From Paraburkholderia diazotrophica (lineage in GTDB: Bacteria > Pseudomonadota > Gammaproteobacteria > Burkholderiales > Burkholderiaceae): a DNA stretch of 64,000 nt. Position numbers and translations under genes: made by a program. Below, piece by piece: positions 29,174 through 38,645 of this stretch. The DNA is taken from contig NZ_FNYE01000017.1 of the NCBI RefSeq assembly GCF_900108945.1, positions 62,001-126,000 on the forward strand, written 5' to 3'. The notes beneath the pieces were generated by a model. That model was not told where the DNA came from. It saw nothing but the letters and a program-made list of their open reading frames with translations, and did not search any database. The first letter of the stretch is position 1. Each line of letters begins with the position of its first letter.

Positions 29174-30940
29174 ATGTACACACTGGGAATCAATGCCGTC
29201 TATCACGACAGCGCCGCCGTGCTGGTGCGCGATGGCGTCGTGCTGGCCGCCGCCGAGGACGAGCGGTTCACGCACGTCAAGCACGCGAAGCGGCCTGTGC
29301 CATTCTCGACGTGGCAACTGCCGTTCGATGCAATCGACTACTGCCTGGGCGCAGCGGACATCACGTTGAAGGACGTCGACCACGTCGCGTACTCCTACGA
29401 TCCCGCGCTGTTCGCGGGCATGCCCAAGGAACCGCAAGCGACGATCGAACTTCCGTTCGAACCCGCGCAATCCAGGACCGCGAACCCGTCGGAGTCGCCG
29501 TGGGACCCGCTTTTTCTGAGCTATATCGCGAATGCGAAAAGGCAACTGCTGGACGGCGCGCCACATCATCTGTCGAAGCGATTCAAGGGCGTCGATCGCA
29601 ACGACTGTTTCGAGTGGCACTTCGTCGATCACCATCTCGCGCATGAAGCAAGCGCCTTTCTCGCGAGTCCCTTCGACGATACCGCCGTGCTCACGATGGA
29701 CGGCCGCGGCGAAGGCGTGACGACGAGCATGGGGCAGTTCATCAGCGGCAGGTACACGCGGCTGCGTCAGGTCGAGTTGCCGCATTCGCTGGGGCTGCTC
29801 TACGAAGCCGTGACGGCATGGCTCGGCTTTCTTCACTCGTCCGACGAGTACAAGGTGATGGCGCTCGCATCGTATGGCAAGCCCGTCTATGTCGATCAGT
29901 TCCGCGCGATCGTCAAGGTGAGACAGGACGGCACGTACACCGTCGATGCACCGCGTCTCGTCGAGCGCTTCGGCGCACCTCGCGAACGGGGCGGCCCGCT
30001 CGAGCAGCGTCACTTCGACATCGCGCGTTCGCTGCAATGCGTGCTGGAGGAAACGGTATTGCATCTCGCGCGCTGGCTGCATCGGCAGACGGGTTTGTCG
30101 CGGCTGTGCATGGCGGGCGGCGTCGCGCTCAACTGCGTGATGAACTCGAAGGTTCGCGACCAGGGACCATTCGGCGAAGTGTGGGTTCAGCCCGCCGCCG
30201 GCGATGCGGGCACCGCGCTCGGCGCCGCGCTATGGACCGACTATCGCGAGCGCGGCGACAACACGCGCCACTGGATCATGGACCACGCGTACCTCGGTCC
30301 CGACTACGCGGACGATGAAATCGAGCGCTTCCTGAAGTGGTCGAAGATACCTTATCGCCGCGCGAAAGATGTCGTGAACGAAGCCGCCGACATGCTCGCC
30401 GGCAACAAGGTGATCGGCTGGTATCAGGGGCGCACGGAGTTTGGACCGCGCGCGCTGGGCGCCCGCTCGATACTCGCGTCGCCGATCGATGCGGGCATGC
30501 AGGCAAGGCTCAACGAGATCAAGGACCGCGAAGATTTCCGGCCCGTCGCGCCTGTCGTGATGGAAGAGCATGCGGCGCAATGGTTCGTCGGCGGGCAGCG
30601 CGCGCCCTTCATGCTGTTCGTGTTCGACGTTCGCGAGGAACAGGCGTCGCGCATTCCGGCCGTGCGGCATGTCGATGGCACGGCACGCGTGCAGACGGTG
30701 AACCGCGCGCAGCACGCGCTCTATTACGATCTGCTCGACGCGTTCCGGCAGCGCACAGGCGTGCCCGTGCTGGTCAATACGTCGTTCAATACGCGCGGCG
30801 AACCGATGGTCAATTCGCCGCGCGATGCCGTCGAATCGTTCTGGACGTCCCCGCTCGACGCCCTCGTGATCGGACCGTTCATCATCGAAAAGGCGGGCTC
30901 GGCGCGCTCGGGCGCAACGCATGCGGAGTCGGCGGCATGA
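29174..30940 (+). CDS. Carbamoyltransferase (NodU/CmcH family)
   Basis: 588 residues. The N-terminal half is an actin-like/ASKHA carbamoyl-adenylate-forming domain (GINAVYHDSAAVLV, DERFTHVKH, HHLAHEASAF, LTMDGRGEG); the C-terminal half carries CMAGGVALNCVMNSKV and GWYQGRTEFGPRALGARSI, the conserved carbamoyl phosphate/ATP region. It puts a carbamoyl group on a sugar hydroxyl. In Pseudomonas lipopolysaccharide core, a related enzyme (WapO) carbamoylates heptose, so heptose is a reasonable target here. Starts six bases after the GT9 stop and overlaps the next gene by ATGA. Confidence 0.93.
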   Translation: MYTLGINAVYHDSAAVLVRDGVVLAAAEDERFTHVKHAKRPVPFSTWQLPFDAIDYCLGAADITLKDVDHVAYSYDPALFAGMPKEPQATIELPFEPAQSRTANPSESPWDPLFLSYIANAKRQLLDGAPHHLSKRFKGVDRNDCFEWHFVDHHLAHEASAFLASPFDDTAVLTMDGRGEGVTTSMGQFISGRYTRLRQVELPHSLGLLYEAVTAWLGFLHSSDEYKVMALASYGKPVYVDQFRAIVKVRQDGTYTVDAPRLVERFGAPRERGGPLEQRHFDIARSLQCVLEETVLHLARWLHRQTGLSRLCMAGGVALNCVMNSKVRDQGPFGEVWVQPAAGDAGTALGAALWTDYRERGDNTRHWIMDHAYLGPDYADDEIERFLKWSKIPYRRAKDVVNEAADMLAGNKVIGWYQGRTEFGPRALGARSILASPIDAGMQARLNEIKDREDFRPVAPVVMEEHAAQWFVGGQRAPFMLFVFDVREEQASRIPAVRHVDGTARVQTVNRAQHALYYDLLDAFRQRTGVPVLVNTSFNTRGEPMVNSPRDAVESFWTSPLDALVIGPFIIEKAGSARSGATHAESAA

Positions 30941-31995
30941 ATGCGCGCAGCTTCGATACTTCCGGTCATGGCTCCGCGCGGCATGACGCCGGGGCGGGCG
31001 CGGCGGGCGCCGATTGCGCGCAATGCGACATCTCCGTGGTCGTGCCCACGTACGGACGGCCTGCGCTGCTCGAAGTGTGTCTGCGCGCGTTGGCCATGCA
31101 GGACTTCGACGCGCGTCGCTATGAAATCATCGTGTGCGACGACGGCCCCGACGACGCGACGCAATTGACGGTGCAGCGTTTCGCGGACCAGGTGTCGGCG
31201 CGCGGGCTCACCGTCCGCTACCTGCCCGTGCGGGCGACGCAAGGGCCAGCCGGGGCACGCAATGCAGGCTGGCGCGCGGCCCGCTCGCCGCTGATCGCCT
31301 TCACCGACGACGATACGATTCCCGACCCGCACTGGCTCACGGCAGGCGCCGCCGCGCTTGCGACGGGCGCCGATGCTGCATCGGGCACGATCGCCGTGCC
31401 GCTGCCCGACAAGCCCAGCGATTACGAACTCGATGCGAGCGGCCTCTCGCGCGCCGAGTTCGCCACCGCCAACGCGTTCGTGCGCCGTTCGCGGCTCGCC
31501 GCGATGGGCGGCTTCGACGAACGGTTCACATCGGCATGGCGCGAGGACTCCGACTTGCAGTTCGCGGTGCTGCAAGCGGGCGGCCGCATCGTGCGTGCGT
31601 ACGATGCCGTCGTCGTGCATCCCGTGCGCCCCGCGCGCTGGGGCGTGAGCCTCGCGCAGCAGAAGAAGAGCGAGTTCGAAGCGCTGCTGTTTCGCAAGCA
31701 TCCCGCTTTGTACCGGCAGCGGATCGGCGCGGGGCCGCCGCACCTCTATTACGCGATCGTCGCGAGCATGCTGTGCGCGTGCTTCGCGGCGCTCACGGGG
31801 CACGGACTGCTCGCCGCAGCCGCGCTGACCTTATGGGCGCTGCTGACCGCGAGCTTCTGCGTCGCGCGTCTGCGCCGCACACGGCACGACCTGCCGCATA
31901 TCGCCGAAATGGCATGGACGTCGATGCTCATTCCGTTTCTTTCGATCTACTGGCGCCTGCGCGGCGCGATCCGTTACAAGGTGTTCTTCCTGTGA
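30937..31995 (+). CDS. Family 2 glycosyltransferase with C-terminal membrane helices
   Basis: 352 residues. GT-A core: VVVPTYGRPALLEVCLRAL, VCDDGPDDAT, FTDDDTIPDPHW as the DxD-type site, and REDSDLQFAVLQAG as the acceptor acidic motif. The C-terminal region (about 268-340) has two hydrophobic segments that anchor it in the membrane, typical of glycan assembly on a lipid carrier. Overlaps the carbamoyltransferase stop, and its own stop overlaps the next start (GTGA). Confidence 0.92.
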   Translation: MNARSFDTSGHGSARHDAGAGAAGADCAQCDISVVVPTYGRPALLEVCLRALAMQDFDARRYEIIVCDDGPDDATQLTVQRFADQVSARGLTVRYLPVRATQGPAGARNAGWRAARSPLIAFTDDDTIPDPHWLTAGAAALATGADAASGTIAVPLPDKPSDYELDASGLSRAEFATANAFVRRSRLAAMGGFDERFTSAWREDSDLQFAVLQAGGRIVRAYDAVVVHPVRPARWGVSLAQQKKSEFEALLFRKHPALYRQRIGAGPPHLYYAIVASMLCACFAALTGHGLLAAAALTLWALLTASFCVARLRRTRHDLPHIAEMAWTSMLIPFLSIYWRLRGAIRYKVFFL

Positions 31996-33131
31996 ATTCC
32001 TTCATCGATCGACTCGCCCCGCAACGCATCGTGATTTTTCGCGCGCTCCAGCTCGGCGACATGCTATGCAGCGTTCCCGCGTTGCGCGCGCTGAGGCGCA
32101 CGGCCCCGCATGCGCATATCGCGCTGATCGGCCTGCCGTGGGCTCAGGCGTTCGTCGACCGATACCCTGCGCTGATCGACGAACTGATCGTCTTTCCCGG
32201 CGCAACCGGCTTTCCCGAACAGCGCGAAGACGATAGCGCGCTGCCCGCGTTCATCGATGCGATGCGGCAGCGCGCGTTCGATCTCGCGATCCAGCTGCAC
32301 GGCAGCGGCGGCATTACGAACGATATCGTGTGCCGCTTCGGCGCGCGCGCGTATGCAGGCTTCGTGCAGCCCGGCGAGATTGCGCACTCGGGCTGCTTCA
32401 TCGAATGGCCGGACATGCTGCCGGAGCCGCATCGCTATCTCGCGTTGACGAATGCAATGGGCGCGCCGCGCGAAAGCGATGCGCTCTCGTTCGATCTGAC
32501 CGCGCAGGACGAAGCCGATTATGTGTCGCTCGCGGCCGCGCACGGCATCGAAGCGCATCGGCTCGTGCTGATTCACCCAGGCGCGCAATTGCCGTCGCGC
32601 CGCTGGCCTGCCGCGCGCTTCGCGCAAGTCGCCGATGCGCTCGCCGCCGACGGCTGGCAGATCGGCGTGACGGGCACGGCCGCAGAGGCGGAGTTGACGG
32701 CCACCGTGCTCGGCCTGATGGCCGCGCCCGCGCTGCATCTGGCGGGCTCGACGTCGCTCGGCTCGCTGGCGGCGCTCGTCGATCGCGCGCGGCTCGTCGT
32801 CTGCAACGACACGGGCATGTCGCACATCGCGGCCGCGATGCGCACGCCGAGTGTCGTCGTCGCGTCGGGCAGCGACACGCGCCGCTGGGCGCCGCTCGAT
32901 CGCGAGCGGCATCGCGTGCTCGCGGACTATCCGCACTGCCGTCCGTGCGCGTATCGCGTGTGTCCTTATGGGCACGAATGCGCGTTGAACATCGCCGTGC
33001 CGGATGTCGTGCAGGCCGCGCGCGACATGCTCGCGCTCGATCGCAATGCGAATCCGGCCGCGCCCTGCACGTTGCACGCGGCCCGCGCTTCTGATGTGTC
33101 TGCTCATGAGGAGGTGCGCCATGTTGCATAG
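31992..33131 (+). CDS. Family 9 glycosyltransferase (heptosyltransferase-like), second copy
   Basis: 379 residues starting at GTG, overlapping the GT2 stop. RALQLGDMLCSVPALRAL, IHPGAQLPSRRWP and CNDTGMSHIAAAMRTPSVV are the family motifs. It shares with the first GT9 the Cys-rich C-terminus (CRPCAYRVCPYGHECAL), suggesting a metal or structural site common to both. Two GT9 enzymes with a GmhB-like phosphatase imply a heptose-containing glycan. Confidence 0.92.
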   Translation: MNSFIDRLAPQRIVIFRALQLGDMLCSVPALRALRRTAPHAHIALIGLPWAQAFVDRYPALIDELIVFPGATGFPEQREDDSALPAFIDAMRQRAFDLAIQLHGSGGITNDIVCRFGARAYAGFVQPGEIAHSGCFIEWPDMLPEPHRYLALTNAMGAPRESDALSFDLTAQDEADYVSLAAAHGIEAHRLVLIHPGAQLPSRRWPAARFAQVADALAADGWQIGVTGTAAEAELTATVLGLMAAPALHLAGSTSLGSLAALVDRARLVVCNDTGMSHIAAAMRTPSVVVASGSDTRRWAPLDRERHRVLADYPHCRPCAYRVCPYGHECALNIAVPDVVQAARDMLALDRNANPAAPCTLHAARASDVSAHEEVRHVA

Positions 33132-34077
33132 CTGTCGCCGGCTGCGCGTGCTGACCTGGCATGTGCACGGCAACTACCTGTACTACCTGAGCCAGGCGCC
33201 GCACGAGTTCTATCTCGTCACCAGGCCCGGCAATCCGCCCGGTTATGCGGGCACGAACGGCACGCTGCCGTGGGGCAATAACGTGCATGAGGTGAGCATC
33301 GACGAAGTGGCGTCGAACGAATTCGACGTCGTGCTATATCAGCATCGCCAGCATTGGGACCATGATCGCGAGCATGTGCTTTCCGATGCGCAGCGCCGCT
33401 TGCCGCGCATCTATGTCGAGCACGATCCGCCGATGGAGAACCCCTATCAGCAATGGCATTGGGTCGACGATCCCGACACGCTGCTCGTGCATGTCACGCA
33501 CTTCAACGAGCTGATGTGGGATTGCGGCGTGACGCCGACGCGCGTCATCGAGCATGGCGTGGTCGTGCCCGAAGGCGTTCGGTATAGCGGCGAGCGCGAC
33601 TGCGGCATCGTCGTCGTCAATCATCTTGCGCAGCGCGGACGGCGCCTCGGCTGCGATGTATTCACGCAACTGCGTTCGCGTGTGCCGCTCGATCTTGTCG
33701 GCATGGAGGCACAAAGCTGCGGCGGCATCGGCGAGATCGCGAATCTCGAGCTTGCCGCGTTCATCGCGCGCTACCGCTTCTTTTTCAATCCGATCCGCTG
33801 GACGAGCCTCGGCCTCGCGATCGTCGAGGCGATGACGATCGGCATGCCGATTGTCGGTCTTGCGACGACGGAGTTGTCGACGGTGATCCGCAACGGCGAA
33901 AACGGCTTCGTCGACACCAGCACGGACGCGCTCGCCGATGCGATGCACGCGCTGATACGCGATCCGGCGCTCGCGCGCTCGCTGGGCGACAACGCGCGGC
34001 GCACCGCGCTCGAACGTTTTCATATCGACCGTTTCGTGCAGGACTGGCACGACACGCTAACGCAGGTCACGGCCTGA
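33121..34077 (+). CDS. Glycosyltransferase (GT4-like)
   Basis: 318 residues, GT-B type but short. The N-terminal domain begins [18 protein letters not shown], and the C-terminal domain has [30 protein letters not shown], the retaining GT4 nucleotide-sugar region. An AGGAGG site is four to six bases before the ATG. Overlaps the previous stop by 11 bases. Similar short GT4 proteins occur in exopolysaccharide loci; donor unknown. Confidence 0.85.
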   Translation: MLHSCRRLRVLTWHVHGNYLYYLSQAPHEFYLVTRPGNPPGYAGTNGTLPWGNNVHEVSIDEVASNEFDVVLYQHRQHWDHDREHVLSDAQRRLPRIYVEHDPPMENPYQQWHWVDDPDTLLVHVTHFNELMWDCGVTPTRVIEHGVVVPEGVRYSGERDCGIVVVNHLAQRGRRLGCDVFTQLRSRVPLDLVGMEAQSCGGIGEIANLELAAFIARYRFFFNPIRWTSLGLAIVEAMTIGMPIVGLATTELSTVIRNGENGFVDTSTDALADAMHALIRDPALARSLGDNARRTALERFHIDRFVQDWHDTLTQVTA

Positions 34078-34091
34078 TCCGGAGCACGACG

Positions 34092-35105
34092 ATGAAAGAC
34101 ATATCGCGCAAACGCATTCTCGTGACGGGCGGCGCCGGGTTTCTCGGCTCGCATCTGTGTGAGCGGCTCGTCGCGCAAGGCCACGACGTGCTGTGCGTCG
34201 ACAACTTCTATACGGGCACGAAGGACAACATCGCGCATCTGCTCGACTGCGCGAATTTCGAACTGATGCGTCACGACGTGACATTTCCCCTATACGTGGA
34301 AGTCGACGAAATCTATAACCTCGCGTGCCCCGCGTCACCCATTCACTATCAGCACGATCCCGTGCAGACGACCAAGACCAGCGTGCACGGTGCAATCAAT
34401 ATGCTGGGGCTCGCGAAGCGCGTGAAGGCGAAGATCTTCCAGGCGTCGACGAGCGAGGTCTATGGCGATGCGCGCGTGCATCCGCAAAAGGAGGACTACT
34501 GGGGCCACGTGAATCCCATCGGCCCGCGTTCGTGCTACGACGAAGGCAAGCGCTGCGCGGAAACGCTCTTCGTGGATTACCGGCGCCAGCATGGGCTCGA
34601 TATCCGCATCGCGCGCATCTTCAATACGTATGGACCGCGGATGCATCCCGCCGACGGACGCGTGGTGTCGAACTTCGTGATCCAGGCGCTGAGCGGCGAA
34701 CCGCTGACCGTCTATGGCGACGGCTCGCAGACGCGCTCGTTCTGTTTCGTCGACGATATGATCGATGCGTTCATCCGGCTGATGAATCTGGACGAAGATC
34801 CCAACGGCCCCGTCAATCTGGGGAATCCGCATGAGGTGTCGATGCTTGCGATCGCGCAACGCATCGTCGAGATGACGGGCTCGTCTTCGGTCATCGAGTT
34901 TCGCCCGCTGCCTGTAGACGATCCGTGGCATCGGCAACCGGATATAGGTCGTGCAAGACAGTTGCTGGCGTGGGAGCCGCATACGTCGCTGGATGACGGG
35001 CTCGACGCGACGATCCGCTATTTTTCGGCGCTGCTACGCGCGACGCCGCGCACACGTGACGTTGTGCACGATGCCGGAACGACGGCGTCGATGGTGCAGC
35101 CGTAA
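34092..35105 (+). CDS. UDP-glucuronate decarboxylase-like NAD-dependent epimerase/dehydratase
   Basis: 337 residues of the extended SDR family, UDP-xylose synthase branch. The NAD-binding [10 protein letters not shown] is at 12-21, and the catalytic Tyr-Lys is in [13 protein letters not shown], a hallmark of UXS enzymes. RQPDIGRA near the end is also family-typical. It would make UDP-xylose from UDP-glucuronate as a donor for the glycosyltransferases upstream. Last gene of the operon; starts 14 bases after the previous stop. Confidence 0.9.
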   Translation: MKDISRKRILVTGGAGFLGSHLCERLVAQGHDVLCVDNFYTGTKDNIAHLLDCANFELMRHDVTFPLYVEVDEIYNLACPASPIHYQHDPVQTTKTSVHGAINMLGLAKRVKAKIFQASTSEVYGDARVHPQKEDYWGHVNPIGPRSCYDEGKRCAETLFVDYRRQHGLDIRIARIFNTYGPRMHPADGRVVSNFVIQALSGEPLTVYGDGSQTRSFCFVDDMIDAFIRLMNLDEDPNGPVNLGNPHEVSMLAIAQRIVEMTGSSSVIEFRPLPVDDPWHRQPDIGRARQLLAWEPHTSLDDGLDATIRYFSALLRATPRTRDVVHDAGTTASMVQP

Positions 35106-35116
35106 CGTTCGCGCGT

Positions 35117-35503
35117 TCAATGCCCGTCGGCGGGTCGGCTGCTCCACTCTCTTTGCAGCGTGGCGGCGAGAATCATGTCGAGCGCGTTCAACGGCTTCGC
35201 GCCTGCGCGAACGAGCGGCCGGAATACGGGGTCGCCGCGCCGCACGGGTGCGCCCGTCAGCCCGCAGACGCCGGACGTGCGCGCAAAGCCCGCCCGCCAC
35301 ATCTGATCCTGATACCGGCCGAACGTCGAGTCGCTCCACGAGACGAGTATCGTCGACGTGGTCTGCCGCTCGATGCGATCGATCGACGCCGCGTTCGCAA
35401 CGGGGGCCCGCGCCGGACGACAGAGTTCGCGCGACTCCCGCATATCGGGAGCCTGTCCGCGCAACCAGCCGACGATCTGAGACCACGGATCACTGCCGTT
35501 CAT
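35117..35503 (-). CDS. DUF3331 domain-containing protein
   Basis: 128 residues. The C-terminal core VCGLTGAPVRRGDPVFRPL and RTTSTILVSWSDSTFGRY-like stretch fit DUF3331, a domain almost restricted to Burkholderiales. A single conserved Cys and the G-D-x-V-F-x-P end are seen also in a second copy at 48488-48913. AGGAGG is directly upstream of the ATG. The role is unknown. Confidence 0.85.
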   Translation of the reverse strand: MNGSDPWSQIVGWLRGQAPDMRESRELCRPARAPVANAASIDRIERQTTSTILVSWSDSTFGRYQDQMWRAGFARTSGVCGLTGAPVRRGDPVFRPLVRAGAKPLNALDMILAATLQREWSSRPADGH

Positions 35504-35537
35504 ATTCGACCTCCTTCGCTGATGCGCACGCGCGGCG

Positions 35538-36053
35538 TTACGCTTCGTCAGCGCCATCCGCCGGCGCGAGCGCGACGACGTTTTCGATGCCTTGCCGCGC
35601 CATCTTCGTGTACGGGCAAAAGCGTTCCGTGTCGCGCACCAGTTGCTCTGCCAGAGCGCGCTCGACACCCGGCAAGCGAATGCGCGTATGCGCGGCCAGC
35701 CGGAACAGGCCATCGACAGGGTCGCGGCCGAATTCGACTTTGACCTCCACCGATGCATCGGCAGTCCGAACGCCTGCCCGCGTTGCAAGCAGGCTCAGCG
35801 CGCCGTGAAAGCAGGCCGCGTATGCAGCCGCGAACAACTGCTCGGGATTCGCGCCGCCGCCGGGTCCGCCAAGCGCTTCGGGCAAGCGCAACTCGATCGC
35901 GACATTGCCGTCGTCGGAACGCACGATGCCCGACGCGCGCCCATGACACGCATCGCCGCCCGTCACGCAGACCCTCGCCGAGTACAGCGTTCGAGCGTCT
36001 TTACCGCTGTACGTGTCGAGCAGCGTCAACGGCGGTGGGCGTAATGCGGTCAC
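35538..36053 (-). CDS. Organic hydroperoxide resistance protein (Ohr/OsmC family)
   Basis: 171 residues, OsmC fold. The peroxidatic Cys is in AAYAACFHGAL and the resolving Cys in ERFCPYTKMAR. NPEQLFAAAYAACF is the Ohr signature. It reduces organic hydroperoxides to alcohols using a lipoylated partner, in the cytoplasm. A MarR-type OhrR regulator is the usual neighbour, but none is present here. It is slightly longer (about 25 residues) than typical Ohr at the N-terminus. Confidence 0.92.
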   Translation of the reverse strand: MTALRPPPLTLLDTYSGKDARTLYSARVCVTGGDACHGRASGIVRSDDGNVAIELRLPEALGGPGGGANPEQLFAAAYAACFHGALSLLATRAGVRTADASVEVKVEFGRDPVDGLFRLAAHTRIRLPGVERALAEQLVRDTERFCPYTKMARQGIENVVALAPADGADEA

Positions 36054-36059
36054 GGCGCG

Positions 36060-36143
36060 TCATCCGTTGAAGCTGTGACTGCCGCCTGTCGCAACGGCCT
36101 TGCTGCCGATGAATTCCGTGCTGCCCGTCACTACGATCTTCAT
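36060..36143 (-). pseudogene. Remnant of an SDR/NmrA-type NAD(P)-binding protein
   Basis: A 27-codon frame opening MKIVVTGSTEFIGSKAV, preceded by an AGGGAA ribosome site. The opening is the nucleotide-binding loop of the NAD(P)H-binding SDR family (usually about 250 residues), but after nine further codons the frame ends. The rest of the gene is missing, so this is a deletion remnant. The Rossmann loop itself is damaged: the usual GxxGxxG has a Glu in the second position. Confidence 0.45.
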
Positions 36144-36342
36144 TCACTTTCCCTGTGAGCTTGTGCGCGGCCACGAGGCCGCTCCTGTGCACGAAGCGCG
36201 CATTGCGTGCGGTCCGTACGTGGTTCATCGTAGGCTCACGCGCCGCCGGGCAGAAGAGCCGCAGAAGGACCCATTGTGTTGCGTCACGGGCATCAATCGA
36301 AATGTCGAGGAGCATTGAAGAAGATCGACGTCGGGCGCGTCG

Positions 36343-37365
36343 TCAATCGACGGCGGATTCGACTTCGGGCAGCTCGTGCGTCGTGGTCAGATACTGCAGA
36401 TCGAGTGCCCTCGTGTGCTCCGTCATGTAGTCGACGAACACGCGGATTCTCGCGGGAAGATGCTTGCGGCTCAGATAGCAGATGTAGTGGCCGCCATCGT
36501 CGGGCGCGTATTGCTGCAGACAGCAGAGCAGCCGGCCCTGCTTGAGCAGATCGCACACCTGGTACGCCGGCAGTTGCGCGATGCCCTCGCCGTCGAGCAC
36601 GGCCTGCAAGATCAGATCGCCGTCGTTGAACGTGTGCTGCGCGGCCGGCTGGCGCCGCTGCGGCAGGCCATCCACCTTGAATTCCCATTCCCTGATGCGG
36701 CCCGACGTCATGCGAAAGTTGATGCAGTCATGAGCGGCCAGTTCGCCGACATCGCGCGGCAAGCCGTAGATCTGCGCATACGCGGGCGAAGCGCAGACGA
36801 TCATCTGCATCGGTATCAGCTGGCGCGCGACGATCTCGCTGTCCTCCATGCGTCCGTCGCGGAACGCTACGTCGATGCGGTCGGCCGTGAAGTCAGTGGG
36901 ACGGTCGTTCAGCAGCAGTTCCAGCGCGATGTCGGGATAGCGCGCGCGAAAGCCGCGCAACAACGGCGCGACGACCTTGCGGCCGAAGCCCGGTGTCGAG
37001 CAGACGCGCAGTCGGCCGCGCGGCGGACCGTTGCGCAGCTCGCGCATGTCTTCCAGCGCCTGCGCGATGCGCTCGACGCCCGGTTGACACTTCTCGTAGA
37101 ACAGTTCGCCCTCGCGCGTCAGCGACGTACTGCGCGTCGTGCGAAAAAAGAGCCGCGCATCGAGCTGGGCCTCGAGCTTCTGCACGTTGCGGCTGACGGA
37201 AGAGCGGCCGATGCCGAGGCGATCGCCCGCGCGGGCAAAGCTGCCTTCGTTGGCAACGGCCAGAAAAGAAACGACGCCGGCGTAACTGGTCGCAAAGCTG
37301 CTGGCGATCGGATCGTCGGCGTTCGGGGCCGAACTGCGTGGTGGGTAGTCTGACATGGCGCGCAT
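36343..37365 (-). CDS. LysR-family transcriptional regulator
   Basis: 340 residues. N-terminal winged helix (VVSFLAVANEGSFARAGDRLGIGRSSVSRNVQKLEAQLDARLFFRTTRS, about 30-78) followed by a substrate-binding domain. It lies upstream and in the same direction as no obvious target, ending near the deletion remnant at 36060, so that lost gene may once have been its partner. Two in-frame ATGs (37365 and 37356) are possible; neither has a good ribosome site. Confidence 0.9.
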   Translation of the reverse strand: MRAMSDYPPRSSAPNADDPIASSFATSYAGVVSFLAVANEGSFARAGDRLGIGRSSVSRNVQKLEAQLDARLFFRTTRSTSLTREGELFYEKCQPGVERIAQALEDMRELRNGPPRGRLRVCSTPGFGRKVVAPLLRGFRARYPDIALELLLNDRPTDFTADRIDVAFRDGRMEDSEIVARQLIPMQMIVCASPAYAQIYGLPRDVGELAAHDCINFRMTSGRIREWEFKVDGLPQRRQPAAQHTFNDGDLILQAVLDGEGIAQLPAYQVCDLLKQGRLLCCLQQYAPDDGGHYICYLSRKHLPARIRVFVDYMTEHTRALDLQYLTTTHELPEVESAVD

Positions 37366-37475
37366 AGTCGGTGGGTCGATATCCGACTAGACGTATGAGC
37401 GCCCCCGCTTGTGACACCGCTCGCGACATTTCGCGCAGATTTTTTATCGACCCGGCTCGCCGTCTGCCGCCGCGC

Positions 37476-37886
37476 TCACTTTTCGGGCACGAGAATGGGC
37501 GCGCCCTTGTCCTTCAGGAACACCACGAGGAACTTCGCCGGTTGCGTCTGGCTTGCATTGCGCCCGACCGTGTGCACATCGTTCGGGCCTTCGTAAAAGC
37601 TCTGCCCGGGCTTGAGCGTGACTTCCTTTCCGCCCTTCACCTGCATCACGATCGACCCTTCCAGCACGTAGATGAACCCATGCGCGTAATGCCGATGGAC
37701 GGGATCGACGGAGCCGGGCGGATATTCGACCGTGATCATCAGCGCTTCCTTGCCCGGATAGTCATCGAGCGGCTGCGTCATAACGGGTGTGACGATCGCC
37801 TCGGGCGCCGCGGCGCGGGCCGCCTGCCCCATCAATGCGCCCGTGACGACGAGCAAGGACATGACGGACTTCTTCGAGCGAAACAT
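37476..37886 (-). CDS. Exported cupin domain-containing protein
   Basis: 136 residues with a signal peptide (MFRSKKSVMSLLVVTG..., cleavage after ARAAA) and one cupin barrel: motif 1 HRHYAHGFIYVLEG, motif 2 PGQSFYEGPNDVH. Metal-binding His residues are intact. Small periplasmic cupins of this kind are often linked to oxidised aromatic or carotenoid compounds, but the substrate is unknown. GGAGC precedes the ATG. Ends 110 bases before the LysR start. Confidence 0.85.
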   Translation of the reverse strand: MFRSKKSVMSLLVVTGALMGQAARAAAPEAIVTPVMTQPLDDYPGKEALMITVEYPPGSVDPVHRHYAHGFIYVLEGSIVMQVKGGKEVTLKPGQSFYEGPNDVHTVGRNASQTQPAKFLVVFLKDKGAPILVPEK

Positions 37887-37950
37887 GGTGCGCTCCTCAA
37901 AGAGGCGGCCCACGCGCGCGGGCCGAAGATAGCGAAACCGACAGCGCGCC

Positions 37951-38430
37951 TCAGGCGAGGTTGGCCTTGTCGAGGCCGTATGCCTTGTCCTGTGAACCGG
38001 GCACCGTCCTGAACGCGATGTTCGCACGGTTCCATCCGTTGATGGCCATCACTTCGTACGTGAGGTCCGACAGTTCCTTTTCGGAGAACTGGCCGCGCAC
38101 GCGCTCATAGATATCGTCGTCAACGCCATGCTCGGGCAGCTTCGTCAGCACTTCCACCCACGCGAGCGCGGCACGTTCGCGCGCCGAAAAGAGCGTGGAC
38201 TCGCGCCACGTCGGAAGATGATGGATGCGCAGCTCGCGCTCGCCGTGAATGCGCGCTTCCTTCACGTGCATGTCGAGGCAGAACGCACATCCGTTGATCT
38301 GCGACGCGCGGATCGAAATCAGGTCGCGGATCGTCTCTTCGATCGCGCTGTCCTTCAACAGCATCGTGAATTCGAGGTGCTTCTTGAACAGTTCCGGCGA
38401 TTGCTGAACATAGTTGATGCGCTGGGTCAT
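37951..38430 (-). CDS. Carboxymuconolactone decarboxylase/AhpD-like protein
   Basis: 159 residues of the CMD family: SIRASQINGCAFCLDMHVKEAR has the conserved CxxC and distal His used by AhpD-type peroxidase reductases. The gene lies directly downstream of the sigma factor in the same direction, a common pair in which the CMD protein is a target of the sigma factor. ATG at 38430 follows a GGAGACATC stretch. Confidence 0.9.
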   Translation of the reverse strand: MTQRINYVQQSPELFKKHLEFTMLLKDSAIEETIRDLISIRASQINGCAFCLDMHVKEARIHGERELRIHHLPTWRESTLFSARERAALAWVEVLTKLPEHGVDDDIYERVRGQFSEKELSDLTYEVMAINGWNRANIAFRTVPGSQDKAYGLDKANLA

Positions 38431-38645
38431 GATGTCTCCTGGCGACGATGAGAGAAACACCCGCACTTCCAGGGTGCCATGAACGGCGATGAGCCGCATG
38501 AAGTCATGGTAGGTGTGCGGGGCGCGCGGCGCTAGACATGGGATCGGGCTCACGCTGTTGCCCATGAAGCACCAATCGGCGCATCGGTCATCTGGTACTC
38601 GCCATTCTGGTACTCGCCGCGCGTGCGCGCAGGATCGACGGGCGC

